Shown here one piece after another: positions 9,758 to 23,407 of a stretch of DNA of 64,000 nt. Under the pieces are notes generated by a model. That model made no database searches and was not told where the DNA came from. It worked only from the letters and a program-made list of their open reading frames with translations. The translations under genes were made by a program, and so were the position numbers. Source of the stretch: Citrobacter farmeri (GTDB taxonomy: Bacteria; Pseudomonadota; Gammaproteobacteria; Enterobacterales; Enterobacteriaceae); NCBI RefSeq assembly GCF_019048065.1, contig NZ_CP077291.1, positions 1,364,001 through 1,428,000 of the forward strand. The letters are read 5' to 3'. The stretch's first letter is position 1; every line of letters starts with the position of its first letter.

Positions 9758-11173
9758 ATGAAAATCAAAACTCGCTTCGCGCCAAGCCCGACAGGTTATC
9801 TGCATGTCGGTGGTGCGCGTACTGCTCTCTATTCCTGGCTTTTTGCACGTAATCACGGCGGTGAGTTTGTGCTGCGTATTGAAGACACCGATCTCGAACG
9901 TTCTACACCGGAAGCAATCGAAGCTATTATGGACGGTATGAACTGGCTGAGCCTGGAATGGGACGAAGGTCCGTACTTCCAGACCAAACGTTTCGATCGT
10001 TATAACGCAGTGATTGATGAGATGTTGGAAGCGGGTACGGCTTATAAGTGTTACTGCTCCAAAGAGCGTCTGGACGCACTGCGTGAAGAGCAGATGGCGA
10101 AGGGCGAAAAGCCGCGTTACGATGGTCGCTGCCGTCATGGTCATGAACATCATGCAGATGATGAGCCTTGCGTTGTCCGTTTTGCCAACCCGCAGGACGG
10201 TTCTGTCATTTTTGACGACCAGATCCGCGGCCCGATCGAATTCAGCAATCAGGAGCTGGACGATCTGATCATCCGCCGCACCGACGGTTCCCCGACCTAT
10301 AACTTCTGTGTTGTGGTTGACGACTGGGATATGGAGATCACCCACGTAATTCGCGGTGAAGACCATATCAACAATACCCCACGCCAGATCAACATCCTTA
10401 AAGCGCTGAACGCACCGGTACCGGTGTATGCTCACGTTTCCATGATCAACGGCGACGACGGTAAAAAGCTGTCCAAACGTCACGGCGCGGTGAGCGTCAT
10501 GCAGTATCGTGATGATGGTTATCTGCCGGAAGCCCTGCTGAACTATCTGGTGCGTCTGGGCTGGTCCAGCGGCGATCAGGAAATCTTCACCCGTGAAGAG
10601 ATGATCAAGCTGTTCTCACTTAGTGCGGTCAGCAAATCCGCCAGTGCGTTCAACACGGAAAAACTGCAGTGGCTGAACCATCACTACATTAACTCGCTGG
10701 CACCGGAGTATGTGGCAACGCATCTGCAGTGGCACATCGAGCAGGAAAATATCGACACGCGCAATGGCCCGCAATTGGCTGAACTGGTGAAACTGCTGGG
10801 CGAGCGTTGCAAGACACTGAAAGAGATGGCGCAGAGCTGCCGCTACTTCTACGAAGATTTTGCCGAGTTTGATGCAGATGCCGCGAAGAAACACCTGCGT
10901 CCGGTTGCGCGTCAGCCGCTGGAAGTCGTGCGCGACAAACTGGCAGCCATCACCGAGTGGACGGCTGAAAACGTGCACCATGCCATTCAGGCGACCGCCG
11001 ATGAGCTAGAAGTGGGAATGGGTAAAGTCGGTATGCCGCTGCGTGTGGCGGTTACCGGCGCGGGCCAGTCGCCTGGCTTAGACGTAACGGTGCATGCGAT
11101 TGGTAAAACCCGCAGTATTGAGCGTATCAATAAAGCACTGGCTTTTATTGCGGATCGTGAAGCGCAGCAGTAA
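9758..11173 (+). CDS. gltX: Glutamyl-tRNA synthetase
   Basis: Charges tRNA-Glu with glutamate and so feeds translation and, through glutamyl-tRNA, tetrapyrrole synthesis. The 471 residues are the usual length for the enterobacterial enzyme. Class I signatures are present: [11 protein letters not shown] near residues 8-18 (HIGH equivalent) and KLSKRHG near residue 237 (KMSKS equivalent). A zinc-binding insert (CYC, then CRHGH, residues 98-127) is intact. The C-terminal helical anticodon-binding domain is complete. The gene sits between two tRNA operons, one of them divergent, as in E. coli, and ends with its own terminator. Confidence 0.98.
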   Translation: MKIKTRFAPSPTGYLHVGGARTALYSWLFARNHGGEFVLRIEDTDLERSTPEAIEAIMDGMNWLSLEWDEGPYFQTKRFDRYNAVIDEMLEAGTAYKCYCSKERLDALREEQMAKGEKPRYDGRCRHGHEHHADDEPCVVRFANPQDGSVIFDDQIRGPIEFSNQELDDLIIRRTDGSPTYNFCVVVDDWDMEITHVIRGEDHINNTPRQINILKALNAPVPVYAHVSMINGDDGKKLSKRHGAVSVMQYRDDGYLPEALLNYLVRLGWSSGDQEIFTREEMIKLFSLSAVSKSASAFNTEKLQWLNHHYINSLAPEYVATHLQWHIEQENIDTRNGPQLAELVKLLGERCKTLKEMAQSCRYFYEDFAEFDADAAKKHLRPVARQPLEVVRDKLAAITEWTAENVHHAIQATADELEVGMGKVGMPLRVAVTGAGQSPGLDVTVHAIGKTRSIERINKALAFIADREAQQ

Positions 11174-11192
11174 GCGAGCGCCGCATTAACGC

Positions 11193-11219
11193 AACGGCAG
11201 GGGAGACTCTGCCGTTTTT
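11193..11219 (+). terminator. Terminator after gltX
   Basis: AACGGCAG and CTGCCGTT form an 8-bp stem around GGGAGACT, followed by T residues. It also lies just past the stop of the converging yfeD gene. Confidence 0.88.
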
Positions 11220-11226
11220 ATTTGTG

Positions 11227-11619
11227 TCACTCAGGATCATTCAGACCCAGGCGAGTAAGTAAACCGCGGATGCCTTCGCGTGAAAGAAACTGTGCTAACT
11301 TTTCCCGTTCCGCTTCGGACATATTTTCCACGGCATTAATAATCTGTCGGTAGGCATGACTGCGTATAACAGGGTTGTATTCGGCCAGTGGCTCTTCAGC
11401 CTGGTAAAATGCAGAATGGTTACGAAACGCCGGAATGTTCAGAATAAATTCCCGCACGCGCGTATCGATGTGAACGAGCCTTGCGCGACCGCCTTTAACA
11501 CCGGGGAATTTTTCCGTTTCCCATTTTTGTTCGCGGATCCAGCGATTCACGGTCTGTTTAGCCACACCGAGGCAATCCGCCAACTCTTCGGTGGTCATTT
11601 TGCTGCGTAATCTTTTCAT
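11227..11619 (-). CDS. yfeD: YfeD, putative DNA-binding regulator
   Basis: A 130-residue cytoplasmic protein of the DUF1323 family. The N-terminal winged helix (MTTEELADCLGVAKQTVNRWIREQ, residues 8-31) is followed by VKGGRARLVHIDTRVREFI. It is a paralogue of the adjacent YfeC, sharing the layout HTH, GGxARLVH strip, variable linker and acidic C-terminal helix with LREGI/SREGIRGLLxRLG. It starts two bases after the yfeC stop, so the two genes form one unit. Targets are unknown in the family. It converges on gltX, 53 bases away. Confidence 0.88.
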   Translation of the reverse strand: MKRLRSKMTTEELADCLGVAKQTVNRWIREQKWETEKFPGVKGGRARLVHIDTRVREFILNIPAFRNHSAFYQAEEPLAEYNPVIRSHAYRQIINAVENMSEAEREKLAQFLSREGIRGLLTRLGLNDPE

Positions 11620-11620
11620 A

Positions 11621-11983
11621 TTATTTGCTGTCGCGGATCCCTAAGCGTTGTAATAAACCGGTAATCCCTTCCCGCAGTAGCAAAGAGGTGAAGTGTTTTT
11701 GTTCGGCTGGTGTCATCTCTTTCACCAGCTTGACCAGCAGCGCTTCCAGTGAGGCATCGCCTGGGGGGGAAAAGGTGTCAGATAACCCTTCCGCCGAGCG
11801 TTCCGCGCTGCGGATATATTCACGAACCTGTTCGTTAACATGCACCAGTCGTGCTTTACCACCCTGGACGCCTGGTTTTGGTGATGTCGCCCAGCCCTCT
11901 TTCCGTACCCACTTGTTGATGGTCTGTCGGCTATAACCCGTCAGATTAGCGAGTTCTTCTGGCGTCATCCGCTCCTTGAACAT
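11621..11983 (-). CDS. yfeC: YfeC, putative DNA-binding regulator
   Basis: A 120-residue DUF1323 protein with an N-terminal winged helix-turn-helix (MTPEELANLTGYSRQTINKWVRKEG, residues 6-30), then VQGGKARLVHVNEQVREYI. The layout of this region recalls the N-terminal DNA-binding domain of Mu-type transposase and repressor proteins (short HTH, GVxGGKA strip), although no transposase body is present. It is the first gene of the yfeCD pair. In E. coli yfeC has been reported as a DNA-binding protein affecting secreted proteins; the sequence does not address that. Confidence 0.88.
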   Translation of the reverse strand: MFKERMTPEELANLTGYSRQTINKWVRKEGWATSPKPGVQGGKARLVHVNEQVREYIRSAERSAEGLSDTFSPPGDASLEALLVKLVKEMTPAEQKHFTSLLLREGITGLLQRLGIRDSK

Positions 11984-12143
11984 AAAGATTCCCTGAATAG
12001 TCGTATGGTTAATTAGTGGTTCATTTTATAGCACCATTTTAGTGGAAACCGTGACGTGTTTAACTACTGAATGCGAGTTGCTGCGCATTGTTATTCAGTT
12101 GTCTGCTTTTTCAGCGATTAGAATCGGCGTTTTCAATTTGCCG

Positions 12144-12172
12144 TTGACACATGCGAAGGGAATTCATATGAT
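12144..12172 (+). promoter_or_regulatory. Promoter of the alaX-alaW tRNA operon
   Basis: TTGACA (12144-12149), a 17-base spacer and TATGAT (12167-12172) make a near-consensus promoter. The discriminator GCCGCCCG is very GC-rich, the mark of stringent control. The tRNA 5' end is 32 bases downstream. Confidence 0.88.
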
Positions 12173-12204
12173 GCCGCCCGTCAACTCGACAAGCTTTACG
12201 TAAT

Positions 12205-12280
<76 letters not shown>

Positions 12281-12320
12281 AAAATTGAACCCAACAATTT
12301 TTGGTACGTAAACGCATCGT

Positions 12321-12396
<76 letters not shown>

Positions 12397-12405
12397 AATT
12401 CAGAA

Positions 12406-12432
12406 CCCTCGCTGTGAAGCGGGGGTTTTTTT
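12406..12432 (+). terminator. Terminator of alaX-alaW
   Basis: CCCTCGC and GCGGGGG form a 7-bp stem around TGTGAA, followed by seven T. Confidence 0.9.
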
Positions 12433-12592
12433 ATCTCTGCATACCTTCCATTTTTGTAATACAGTTGCTGATAAGCCAGAGTCTTATTTGCAATATGGGC
12501 CTCTGTTTCTGGTGGGCATAGGTTTGCTTCGCGATGCGAATAAACTTATCATTAATGTGATTAATAGTTCGTTCCGTGAGAGCAGCCAATTC

Positions 12593-14791
12593 ATGCCAGT
12601 CAAGCGCAACCTGATAAATAATATAAGAATATTCGCTCTTGCGATCGTGCTCTCCATCGCAGCCATTCAGTTTTCGCGTTTGATTTCCCCTTTGGCCATT
12701 ATCGATTCCAGCTATATCTATCTTTCGTGGTTGCCGCTGTGCGTACTGCTGTCGATGATGTTTCTTTTCGGCAGGCGCGGTGTTCTGCCTGTCATGTCAG
12801 CGTTATACATCACTAACCACTGGAATCTTCATCTGCCGTTTGCCCAGGGAGTCGTACTTCTGTTTTGCCAGATGTTTGCTGTGGTGGGCATCTGTGCCAT
12901 TGCCCGCTGGCAGTTGGGTTCGCGCTGGCGCTACGGGCTACCCAATCGCAATATCTGGCGACGCGTCATTTTGTTCGGTTTTATCACCCCTGTGGGTATT
13001 AAAGTCAGCATGTATCTGGCGGGGAATTATCTCGACTTTCCGGTAGCGGTCTCGACGTTCTTTGGAACTGCCGCCGCAATTTTTACGATTGTCGACATTC
13101 TAAGTCTGATCTCCGCGGTGCTCATCTTTACCCTGCTTTTTTATTACCCAATGCGAATGATCGTGAGCCCACACTATGCCAGGACATTCTGGCGCAGGGA
13201 TATCGCCCCCTGTTTCAAAAAGGAAATTCGCTTATTTACCTTATGCTGGCTCACTGTCATTGCCGTTATGCTTATCCTGATGTGCTCCCCGTATGACAAC
13301 GATTACATTGCCGGGTATCTGGTTCCCGTTTTCTTTATCATTTTCACCTCCGGTGTGGGCAAGCTGACCTACCCTTTTTTGAACCTGAGCTGGGCGATTT
13401 CTACGCTGTTCTTGCTGACCTATAATCGCAATTTTTTACAGGGCGTCGGATCGGAATATTCGTTGGCCTTCGTCCTGTCAGTACTGGTCTCGTTCAGTAT
13501 TTGTCTGCTCTATATGATGCGTATTTACCAGCGTAGTGAATGGTTGAATCGTCGTTGGCATCAGCAGGCGCTTACCGATCCGTTAACTCGCTTGCCAAAT
13601 CTGCGCGCGCTGGAACAGTTCCTGCAAAAAGAGTCCGGGCAGAGTGTCTGCTGCTTGCGCATGGAGAATATGGAGTTTCTGAGCCGTCACTACGGCATGT
13701 TAATGCGCGTGCATAGCAAACGCACGGTGCACCGGATGTTGCAACCGTTGATGCTTGAGAATGAAAAAATCTTTCAGTTACCCGGCAGCGAATTATTGCT
13801 GGTGCTCACCGGGCCGGAGATGGATGCCCGCCTGCAACATATGCTCGACCTGTTGAACAGTCGTAAAATTTTCTGGAACAACACCGGGCTGGACATTGGG
13901 TATGGCGCATCCTGGGGACAATGGGATGGTAAGCCGGAGACATTGCAACCGTTGTTGGGTCAGTTGAGCTGGCTGGCGGAGCAATCCTGTGCAAATCACC
14001 GGGTATTGGCGCTGACTCACAGTCAGGAAGTCGCAACGGGCCAGACGACCGAGCGAGTGCTGTTGCTCAATAAAATTCGTAACGCGCTCGATAACGGCGA
14101 TCTCCTGCTTTACACACAACCTATTCGCGACGCCCAAGGCAAAGGGTACGATGAAATTCTCGCCCGGCTGAAAAGCGATGAAGGCATCATGACTCCGGAT
14201 CAGTTTATCCCGCTGATTGCGCAGTTTAACCTCAGCGCCCGTTTTGATTTACAGGTCGTTGAAGCCTTACTGACCTGGCTGGCCGCGCATCCTTCTGATA
14301 AGTCTGGTCCACTTTTCTCGGTCAATTTAATGCCGCTGACCTTGCTGCAAAAAGAGACCGCGCCGCGCATTATTCGCTTATTCACTCGCTATGGCATTGC
14401 TCCAGAAACGGTCATCATTGAGATCACTGAAGAGCAGGCGTTTTCCAATTCGGAAACCAGCATGCAAAATATCGAACAGTTGCACAAATTTGGCTTCAGG
14501 ATTGCGATTGACGATTTTGGGACCGGGTATGCCAATTATGAGCGTCTGAAGCGCCTGCAGGCTGACATCATCAAAATCGATGGCGTGTTCGTGAAAGATA
14601 TTCTGACCGATTCGCTAGATGCAATGATCGTGAAATCGATAACCGATCTGGCAAAAGCAAAGTCGTTAAGCGTGGTAGCGGAATATGTAGAAACGCCTGC
14701 ACAGCGGGAGCTGCTGTTAAGTCTGGGCGTGAACTACCTGCAAGGGTATTTGATTGGACGACCGAGGCCGTTAGGGGAATTACAGGGATAA
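12593..14791 (+). CDS. pdeA: c-di-GMP phosphodiesterase PdeA (YfeA)
   Basis: An inner-membrane enzyme expected to degrade cyclic di-GMP. The N-terminal part has about eight to ten membrane helices (MASE1-type sensor, residues 10-340). A degenerate GGDEF domain follows from about 355 (ALTDPLTRLPNLRALEQF, with no GGDEF motif) and an EAL domain from about 490. EAL reads EILARLK, as in the E. coli protein, and the metal-site loop IAIDDFGTGYANYE plus the IKIDG strand are intact, so catalysis is likely. The start was placed at 12593 (MPVKRNLINNIRIF, 732 residues), which aligns with E. coli PdeA (729 residues), and not at the upstream ATG at 12488. Confidence 0.93.
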   Translation: MPVKRNLINNIRIFALAIVLSIAAIQFSRLISPLAIIDSSYIYLSWLPLCVLLSMMFLFGRRGVLPVMSALYITNHWNLHLPFAQGVVLLFCQMFAVVGICAIARWQLGSRWRYGLPNRNIWRRVILFGFITPVGIKVSMYLAGNYLDFPVAVSTFFGTAAAIFTIVDILSLISAVLIFTLLFYYPMRMIVSPHYARTFWRRDIAPCFKKEIRLFTLCWLTVIAVMLILMCSPYDNDYIAGYLVPVFFIIFTSGVGKLTYPFLNLSWAISTLFLLTYNRNFLQGVGSEYSLAFVLSVLVSFSICLLYMMRIYQRSEWLNRRWHQQALTDPLTRLPNLRALEQFLQKESGQSVCCLRMENMEFLSRHYGMLMRVHSKRTVHRMLQPLMLENEKIFQLPGSELLLVLTGPEMDARLQHMLDLLNSRKIFWNNTGLDIGYGASWGQWDGKPETLQPLLGQLSWLAEQSCANHRVLALTHSQEVATGQTTERVLLLNKIRNALDNGDLLLYTQPIRDAQGKGYDEILARLKSDEGIMTPDQFIPLIAQFNLSARFDLQVVEALLTWLAAHPSDKSGPLFSVNLMPLTLLQKETAPRIIRLFTRYGIAPETVIIEITEEQAFSNSETSMQNIEQLHKFGFRIAIDDFGTGYANYERLKRLQADIIKIDGVFVKDILTDSLDAMIVKSITDLAKAKSLSVVAEYVETPAQRELLLSLGVNYLQGYLIGRPRPLGELQG

Positions 14792-14792
14792 A

Positions 14793-14817
14793 AAAACGGG
14801 GATATGCTCCCCGTTTT
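14793..14817. terminator. Bidirectional terminator between pdeA and nupC
   Basis: AAAACGGGG and CCCCGTTTT form a 9-bp stem around a short loop, with A and T runs on the two sides, serving the convergent pdeA and nupC. Confidence 0.88.
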
Positions 14818-14832
14818 CTGTTTAGTGCTCTC

Positions 14833-16035
14833 TTACAGAACCAGTGCGGCGATAGAGGCAGACAGGACGCTCACCAGTGTAGAACCGTAAACCAGCTTCA
14901 GACCGAAGCGGGACACGACGTTACCTTGCTCTTCGTTCAGGCCTTTAATCGCACCTGCGATGATACCGATAGAAGAGAAGTTGGCGAAGGAGACCAGGAA
15001 CACAGAGAGGATACCTTCAGCGCGTGGAGAGAGCGTGGAAGCGATTTTCTGCAGGTCCATCATCGCAACAAATTCGTTGGAAACCAGTTTGGTCGCCATG
15101 ATACTGCCCACCTGCAGCGCTTCGCTGGACGGCACACCCATCACCCAGGCAATCGGGTAGAAGATGTAGCCCAGGATGCCCTGGAAGGAAATGCTGTAGC
15201 CAAACCAGCCGGTCACGGTAGCAAACAACGTGTTCAGCGCGGCGATCAGGGCGATGAAGCCGATCAGCATGGCAGCAACGATGATCGCAACTTTGAAGCC
15301 AGCCAGGATGTATTCACCCAGCATCTCAAAGAAGCTCTGACCTTCGTGCAGGTTGGACATCTGGATGTTTTCTTCGCTGGCATCAACGCGGTACGGGTTG
15401 ATCAGCGACAGCACGATAAAGGTGCTGAACATGTTCAGAACCAGCGCCGCAACGACGTATTTTGGCTCCAGCATGGTCATGTACGCGCCGACGATAGACA
15501 TGGAAACGGTGGACATTGCCGTTGCAGCCATGGTGTACATGCGGTTGCGGGACATTTTGCCGAGAATGTCTTTATACGCGATAAAGTTCTCAGACTGACC
15601 AAGGATCAGCGAGCTGACGGCGTTGAAGGATTCCAGTTTGCCCATGCCGTTGACTTTGGATAACAAGAAGCCAATAGAACGGATGATAATCGGCAGCACG
15701 CGAATATGCTGCAGAATACCGATCAACGCTGAAATGAAGACGATAGGGCACAGGACTTTCAGGAAGAAGAAGGCCAGGCCTTTGTCGTTCATGCTGCCAA
15801 AGACGAAGTTCGTCCCTTCATTGGCGAATCCGAGCAGTTTTTCAAACATTTCGGAAAAGCCTCTAACGAAGCCGAGGCCGACGTCAGAGTTCAGGAAGAA
15901 CCACGCCAGTAACACTTCGATAACAAGCAGTTGAACGACATAACGAATGCGAATTTTTTTACGGTCACTGCTTACCAGCAATGCGAGGATCGCAACAACG
16001 GCAAGTGCCAGGACAAAATGAAGGACGCGGTCCAT
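14833..16035 (-). CDS. nupC: Nucleoside permease NupC
   Basis: A concentrative nucleoside transporter (CNT family) that imports pyrimidine nucleosides and adenosine with protons. The 400-residue reading from 16035 ([17 protein letters not shown]) equals E. coli NupC; the longer in-frame extension to 16074 was rejected for that reason. Family features include the re-entrant loop [12 protein letters not shown] and the second hairpin [24 protein letters not shown], whose residues bind nucleoside. A run of hydrophobic helices covers the rest. In E. coli it is controlled by CRP and CytR. The upstream region here has TGTG half sites near 16089 and 16132, but no site can be assigned with confidence. 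Confidence 0.96.
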   Translation of the reverse strand: MDRVLHFVLALAVVAILALLVSSDRKKIRIRYVVQLLVIEVLLAWFFLNSDVGLGFVRGFSEMFEKLLGFANEGTNFVFGSMNDKGLAFFFLKVLCPIVFISALIGILQHIRVLPIIIRSIGFLLSKVNGMGKLESFNAVSSLILGQSENFIAYKDILGKMSRNRMYTMAATAMSTVSMSIVGAYMTMLEPKYVVAALVLNMFSTFIVLSLINPYRVDASEENIQMSNLHEGQSFFEMLGEYILAGFKVAIIVAAMLIGFIALIAALNTLFATVTGWFGYSISFQGILGYIFYPIAWVMGVPSSEALQVGSIMATKLVSNEFVAMMDLQKIASTLSPRAEGILSVFLVSFANFSSIGIIAGAIKGLNEEQGNVVSRFGLKLVYGSTLVSVLSASIAALVL

Positions 16036-16316
16036 ATTTGCTCCAAATATGAGGCAGGTTAAATTTCCGTGCACATTCTATGCAACGTGTGCAAAGAAAA
16101 CGAGATCTAACACACACTATAATCAGGACCTGTGACGAGATTCAAAAATAGTGATCCGGCATACACTTCTGTTATGACTGATACGAAAGTTAATAGTTAA
16201 TTTATTGTGCTAATATAATAACAATTATTAAACATGCTGCGCGCACTTCCTGCACCCGCACTCTTTATCGTTCCCGACTATCAGAGAAATCAAGGTTACC
16301 TCTTTTACATGCACTT

Positions 16317-17617
<1,301 letters not shown>

Positions 17618-17628
17618 CCGGCAATGAA

Positions 17629-17656
17629 AAAGCCCGAGACTTGCGTATCGGGCTTT
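17629..17656. terminator. Bidirectional terminator between mntH and ypeC
   Basis: AAAGCCCGA and TCGGGCTTT form a 9-bp stem, in the gap between two convergent genes. Confidence 0.85.
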
Positions 17657-17670
17657 CAACAAAAATGGGA

Positions 17671-17997
17671 TTAATGACGGTGTCCGTGACCTTTGCCGCG
17701 ACCCCGGTGGTCGTCGCGATCGCGCCAGCCTTCCCGGTATCCGCGCTCGTAAGCTTTACGCTTATCCCAGCCACGGTGATAGCCATTATCATGTCGCCAC
17801 CAGCGATTTTTACGCCATTCATAATTGCGATGCCAGTAGTCGCGGTCACGCCAGTGTCCGCCGTCCCAGTAGTTACCGTAATTATCGCGATCGCCAATTT
17901 GTAATTTTATCGATGGCAACAGGGTGATTTCGCCCGCGTTTGCGGCAAGCGGTGTAAAAGCCAGTAAGGCTGCCGCCAGAATCAGTGACCTGAACAT
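17671..17997 (-). CDS. ypeC: YpeC, secreted DUF2502 protein
   Basis: A 108-residue exported protein of unknown function. The signal peptide covers residues 1-21 ([21 protein letters not shown]). The mature part is dominated by Asp, Arg, Trp, His and Tyr ([20 protein letters not shown], then [15 protein letters not shown]), a composition that often binds metal or polyanions; that is inference only. It matches E. coli YpeC in place and length. It converges on mntH through a shared terminator. Confidence 0.9.
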   Translation of the reverse strand: MFRSLILAAALLAFTPLAANAGEITLLPSIKLQIGDRDNYGNYWDGGHWRDRDYWHRNYEWRKNRWWRHDNGYHRGWDKRKAYERGYREGWRDRDDHRGRGKGHGHRH

Positions 17998-18123
17998 TCT
18001 TTATCTCCTTCACGATCGAAGCCGTAGTCGGCCTGTTAACGTAATATTACGGGGCCGTAAAGCCCCATTTCATCGCCTTAACTCTTAAATCATGAATGAG
18101 AGCACGAATTGCTAAAAAAATAG

Positions 18124-19122
18124 TTAGCGCGTGCTGTTCAGAATGTTGTCGATATCGGCGCACTCCTGCTCGGTGAAATGACGATTGGCCAGCATGCCGA
18201 CCGCATCTTCAATCTGCGCGGTTTTACTGGCACCAATCAATACTGAGGTGACGTTGTCGTTACGCAGCACCCACGCGAGCGCCATCTGCGACAGTTTTTG
18301 CCCGCGCTTTTCGGCCAGCGTATTGAGCTGGCGAACGGTGTCCAGCTTTCCGGCGGTGATCTGATCCGGGTTCAGAAAACGGCTTCCGCTCGCCGCCCTG
18401 GAGTCTGCCGGGATCCCATTCAGGTAGCGATCGGTGAGTTGTCCTCCTGCCAGCGGCGAAAACGCGATACTGCCTACCCCTTTTTCCTGCAACATCGCCA
18501 ACAGTTCGCTCTCCACCCAGCGTTCAAACATCGAATATTTGGGCTGATGAATCAGACACGGTGTACCCAGGTCGTTGAGAATATCAATAGCTTCACGCGC
18601 ACGATCGGCAGGATAATTGGAGAGCCCCACATACAGCGCTTTCCCCTGGCGGACGATGTGGTCCAGTGCTTTCATCGTCTCTTGCAGAGGCGTTTGGGGA
18701 TCCGGACGGTGATGGTAGAAAATATCCACGTACTCAAGCCCCATCCGCTTCAGACTTTGATCAAGGCTGGCAATCAGATATTTGCGGGATCCCCAGTCGC
18801 CGTAAGGGCCATCCCACATGGTATAACCCGCTTTGGTGGAGATGATCAGCTCATCGCGCCACGGCAAAAAATCTTCCTGAAGGATGCGGCCAAAGTTACG
18901 TTCCGCGGAACCCGGCGGGGGACCGTAGTTATTCGCGAGGTCAAAGTGGGTGATCCCCAGATCAAACGCCCGCTGAAGCAGGGCCCGGCTGTTTTCCACC
19001 TGGGTGGTGTCGCCGAAGTTATGCCACAAGCCAAGCGAGATAGCGGGTAGCTTCAGGCCGCTCTGACCGCAGCGGCGAAATGCCATTCTCTGATAACGAT
19101 TTTCAACAGGCTGGTAAACCAT
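18124..19122 (-). CDS. Aldo/keto reductase, YghZ/Gpr-like
   Basis: A 332-residue NADPH-dependent aldo/keto reductase, close to the YghZ (L-glyceraldehyde-3-phosphate reductase) branch of the family. The catalytic tetrad is recognisable: Asp in THFDLANNYG, Tyr in the same motif, Lys in ISTKAGYTMW and His in IFYHHRPD. The cofactor-binding end has VTSVLIGASKTAQIEDA. YghZ itself maps elsewhere in E. coli, so this is a separate paralogue. It is divergent from ipdC with a palindrome between them, the arrangement also recalled from Salmonella. The substrate may be an aldehyde such as that made by IpdC, but this is unproven. Confidence 0.85.
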   Translation of the reverse strand: MVYQPVENRYQRMAFRRCGQSGLKLPAISLGLWHNFGDTTQVENSRALLQRAFDLGITHFDLANNYGPPPGSAERNFGRILQEDFLPWRDELIISTKAGYTMWDGPYGDWGSRKYLIASLDQSLKRMGLEYVDIFYHHRPDPQTPLQETMKALDHIVRQGKALYVGLSNYPADRAREAIDILNDLGTPCLIHQPKYSMFERWVESELLAMLQEKGVGSIAFSPLAGGQLTDRYLNGIPADSRAASGSRFLNPDQITAGKLDTVRQLNTLAEKRGQKLSQMALAWVLRNDNVTSVLIGASKTAQIEDAVGMLANRHFTEQECADIDNILNSTR

Positions 19123-19152
19123 TGTCTTCCCTCGCAGTGAATTCAGCTCTCA

Positions 19153-19170
19153 AGTGTATACGTTTACACT
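19153..19170. promoter_or_regulatory. 18-bp palindrome between ipdC and the aldo/keto reductase
   Basis: AGTGTA and TACACT arms surround TACGTT, 30 bases upstream of the reductase ATG and 133 upstream of ipdC. The spacing does not fit the TyrR box (TGTAAA-N6-TTTACA), so the binding protein is unknown. Confidence 0.45.
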
Positions 19171-19186
19171 CGTCTTTATTCAATGA

Positions 19187-20959
<1,773 letters not shown>

Positions 20960-22195
20960 TTATTTATCTTCCCGGTTGGCGACCATCATCGGTTTACCCG
21001 CCAGTAGCAGCCAGGCCGGAAGCATCACAATACACAGTAGCGGCAGCAGGGTGGTGTCTGGCACCACCACCGCGGCCATAAACAGGCTGAGCCAGCCGTC
21101 ACGGGTGACGACCAGTACGAGGCCCAGAATCGCGCAGGAGACGGTAATGGCCGCCGGAACGGCTTCAACGTGGGCGTGCAGCATCAGCCCTAACGCCACG
21201 CCGATAAAAACCGCCGGAAAGATCCGCCCTCCACGAAAACCGCTGGCTGCCGCAATGACCAGCGCGGCGAGTTTAATCACTGCTAACATGAAGAAATCCG
21301 TTGTGTCGAGCGTCTGGCTGAATGCCATTTGCTGCATTTCGTCCAGGCCCTTAAATAACGTCAGCGGTCCTCCCACCACGCCGAGTATCCCTAAAAGGAA
21401 GCCGCCGACGCCGAGGAGCAACACCGGGTTCTTCAGGCGATGCAGTAACGCGTGCAACCGGGGTAAGCACCAGACCGCCACCATCCCCACCGCAATAGCA
21501 ATCGCCGCCACCACGGCTCCGGAGAAAATGTCCACGATGCGCATCTGGGTATAGTGGGCGACAGGCAGCGAGAAGTGAGGATGAAAGAACAAACTGGTGG
21601 TCAGCGAACCTGCCGCCGCCGCCATTAACGGTGCAAAGAGGCGATCCCACAAAGGGGTATCGTTCGAGCCGCTCAGGGTTTGCGAGAAAATCAATGCGGC
21701 GGCGACCGGTGTGCCAAACAGGGCGCCGATGGTGCCTGCAGAGGCCAGAATAGTCCAGTCGAGTGCATCAATCCGTGGAAAAAACCGACGCCCCAGCGCA
21801 ACGGCTAATGCAATGTTAACTGCCATAATCGGATGTTCGGGACCGAGGCTAACGCCACCTGCCAGCCCCAGTACCAGCGCAACGATCAAACCAGGCAACG
21901 CCGCAGGAGAAATCGGCGCACCGATCAGCGGTTCGGTGGCAGGATCCGGGCCGGCATGTCCGGTGCTGTAGCGAATCACCAGACCAACCATAACCCCGGT
22001 TAGCGTCAGGATGAGCAGGATCCAGACGGAAGAATCGGCGGCGATCCCCAAACTTCCCGGCAGACGTTGCCAGAGTATGCTCTGCAAGATGGAAGCAAAC
22101 TTCATGACGACTAACAGGACTAAACTGGATGCAACCCCCAGGATCAGAGCGGGAAGCGACAATAACAACATGGTTCTGGCTCGCGGATGGAGCAT
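20960..22195 (-). CDS. yfeO: YfeO, ClC-family ion transport protein
   Basis: A 411-residue inner-membrane protein of the ClC chloride channel/antiporter family, close to E. coli YfeO. Ion-path motifs are partly conserved: [12 protein letters not shown] replaces the usual GREGP loop, and [11 protein letters not shown] matches the GxFxP motif. Many hydrophobic helices are visible across the full length. The substrate ion is not known; anion or fluoride transport is possible. The stop abuts the ipdC stop directly, with no room for a terminator between the two convergent genes. Confidence 0.9.
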   Translation of the reverse strand: MLHPRARTMLLLSLPALILGVASSLVLLVVMKFASILQSILWQRLPGSLGIAADSSVWILLILTLTGVMVGLVIRYSTGHAGPDPATEPLIGAPISPAALPGLIVALVLGLAGGVSLGPEHPIMAVNIALAVALGRRFFPRIDALDWTILASAGTIGALFGTPVAAALIFSQTLSGSNDTPLWDRLFAPLMAAAAGSLTTSLFFHPHFSLPVAHYTQMRIVDIFSGAVVAAIAIAVGMVAVWCLPRLHALLHRLKNPVLLLGVGGFLLGILGVVGGPLTLFKGLDEMQQMAFSQTLDTTDFFMLAVIKLAALVIAAASGFRGGRIFPAVFIGVALGLMLHAHVEAVPAAITVSCAILGLVLVVTRDGWLSLFMAAVVVPDTTLLPLLCIVMLPAWLLLAGKPMMVANREDK

Positions 22196-22399
22196 GTTTT
22201 TTTCCTTAATGCCGTGTCTTGTGCTCAGTTTGCCGTGTCAGACGGATGGCATCGCTGCAAATGGTGCTGAAACGATAAAGTTATTGTGTGACCTGGATCG
22301 ATATTTTCAGGGGACTCGCTTTTCTGACGTTGTTGTTATGCCCCCGTGTATTTACAGTGTGGCAAAGACTTATTTTGACTTTAGCGGAGCAGTAGAAGA

Positions 22400-23365
22400 A
22401 TGACAAAGTATGCTTTAGTAGGTGATGTCGGCGGCACCAACGCCCGTCTTGCTCTGTGTGATATCGACAGCGGTGAAATCTCGCAGGCCAAAACCTATTC
22501 CGGTCTGGACTATCCCAGTCTGGAAGCTGTCGTGCGTGTTTACCTCGATGAGCGCAAGGTTAACGTTGACGCTGGCTGTATCGCGATTGCCTGCCCCATT
22601 ACGGGTGACTGGGTCGCGATGACCAACCATACCTGGGCGTTTTCTATTGCAGAGATGAAAAAGAATCTTGGCTTCAGCCACCTGGAAATCATTAATGATT
22701 TCACCGCGGTGTCGATGGCGATCCCGATGCTGAAAAAAGAGCATTTGATCCAGTTTGGCGGTGCGGAGCCGGTTGAGGGTAAGCCTATCGCGGTTTATGG
22801 TGCGGGCACTGGGCTGGGGGTATCGCATCTGGTTCATGTCGATAAACGTTGGGTCAGCCTGCCGGGCGAAGGGGGGCACGTCGATTTCGCGCCGAACAGC
22901 GAAGAAGAGGCGATCATCCTTGAGGTACTGCGTGCAGAGATTGGTCACGTCTCGGCGGAGCGTGTACTTTCTGGTCCGGGACTGGTGAATTTGTATCGCG
23001 CGATCGTTAAATCCGATGGTCGTTTGCCGGAAAATTTGCAGCCAAAAGATATTACTGAACGCGCGCTGGCCGACAGCTGCACTGATTGTCGCCGCGCGCT
23101 CTCGCTGTTCTGTGTGATCATGGGACGTTTCGGCGGCGATCTGGCGTTAACGTTGGGCACCTTTGGCGGCGTCTACATCGCCGGTGGCATCGTGCCTCGT
23201 TTCCTGGAATTCTTTAAAGCCTCGGGCTTCCGTGGCGGTTTTGAAGATAAAGGTCGCTTTAAAGCGTATGTCCAGGACATTCCGGTATATCTGATCGTTC
23301 ACGATAATCCCGGTCTGCTCGGCGCGGGGGCACATCTGCGCCAGACGTTAGGCCAGATTCTGTAA
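22400..23365 (+). CDS. glk: Glucokinase
   Basis: Phosphorylates free cytoplasmic glucose with ATP to glucose-6-phosphate. The 321 residues equal E. coli Glk. The N-terminal phosphate loop [15 protein letters not shown], the substrate strand [13 protein letters not shown], the [13 protein letters not shown] loop and the glucose-binding [10 protein letters not shown] with catalytic Asp in the NDF motif are all intact. The C-terminal adenosine motif [13 protein letters not shown] is present. It is divergent from yfeO with about 200 bases between, and has a strong terminator. Confidence 0.97.
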   Translation: MTKYALVGDVGGTNARLALCDIDSGEISQAKTYSGLDYPSLEAVVRVYLDERKVNVDAGCIAIACPITGDWVAMTNHTWAFSIAEMKKNLGFSHLEIINDFTAVSMAIPMLKKEHLIQFGGAEPVEGKPIAVYGAGTGLGVSHLVHVDKRWVSLPGEGGHVDFAPNSEEEAIILEVLRAEIGHVSAERVLSGPGLVNLYRAIVKSDGRLPENLQPKDITERALADSCTDCRRALSLFCVIMGRFGGDLALTLGTFGGVYIAGGIVPRFLEFFKASGFRGGFEDKGRFKAYVQDIPVYLIVHDNPGLLGAGAHLRQTLGQIL

Positions 23366-23382
23366 GCTACGTTAGACGGACA

Positions 23383-23407
23383 AACCGCGTACTTCACGCG
23401 GTTTTTT
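23383..23407 (+). terminator. Terminator of glk
   Basis: AACCGCGT and ACGCGGTT form an 8-bp stem around ACTTC, with six T overall. Confidence 0.9.

Noticed and set aside
19153..19170. TyrR box for ipdC
   Set aside because: Arms TGTA and TACA are six bases apart, while a TyrR box needs ten between them.
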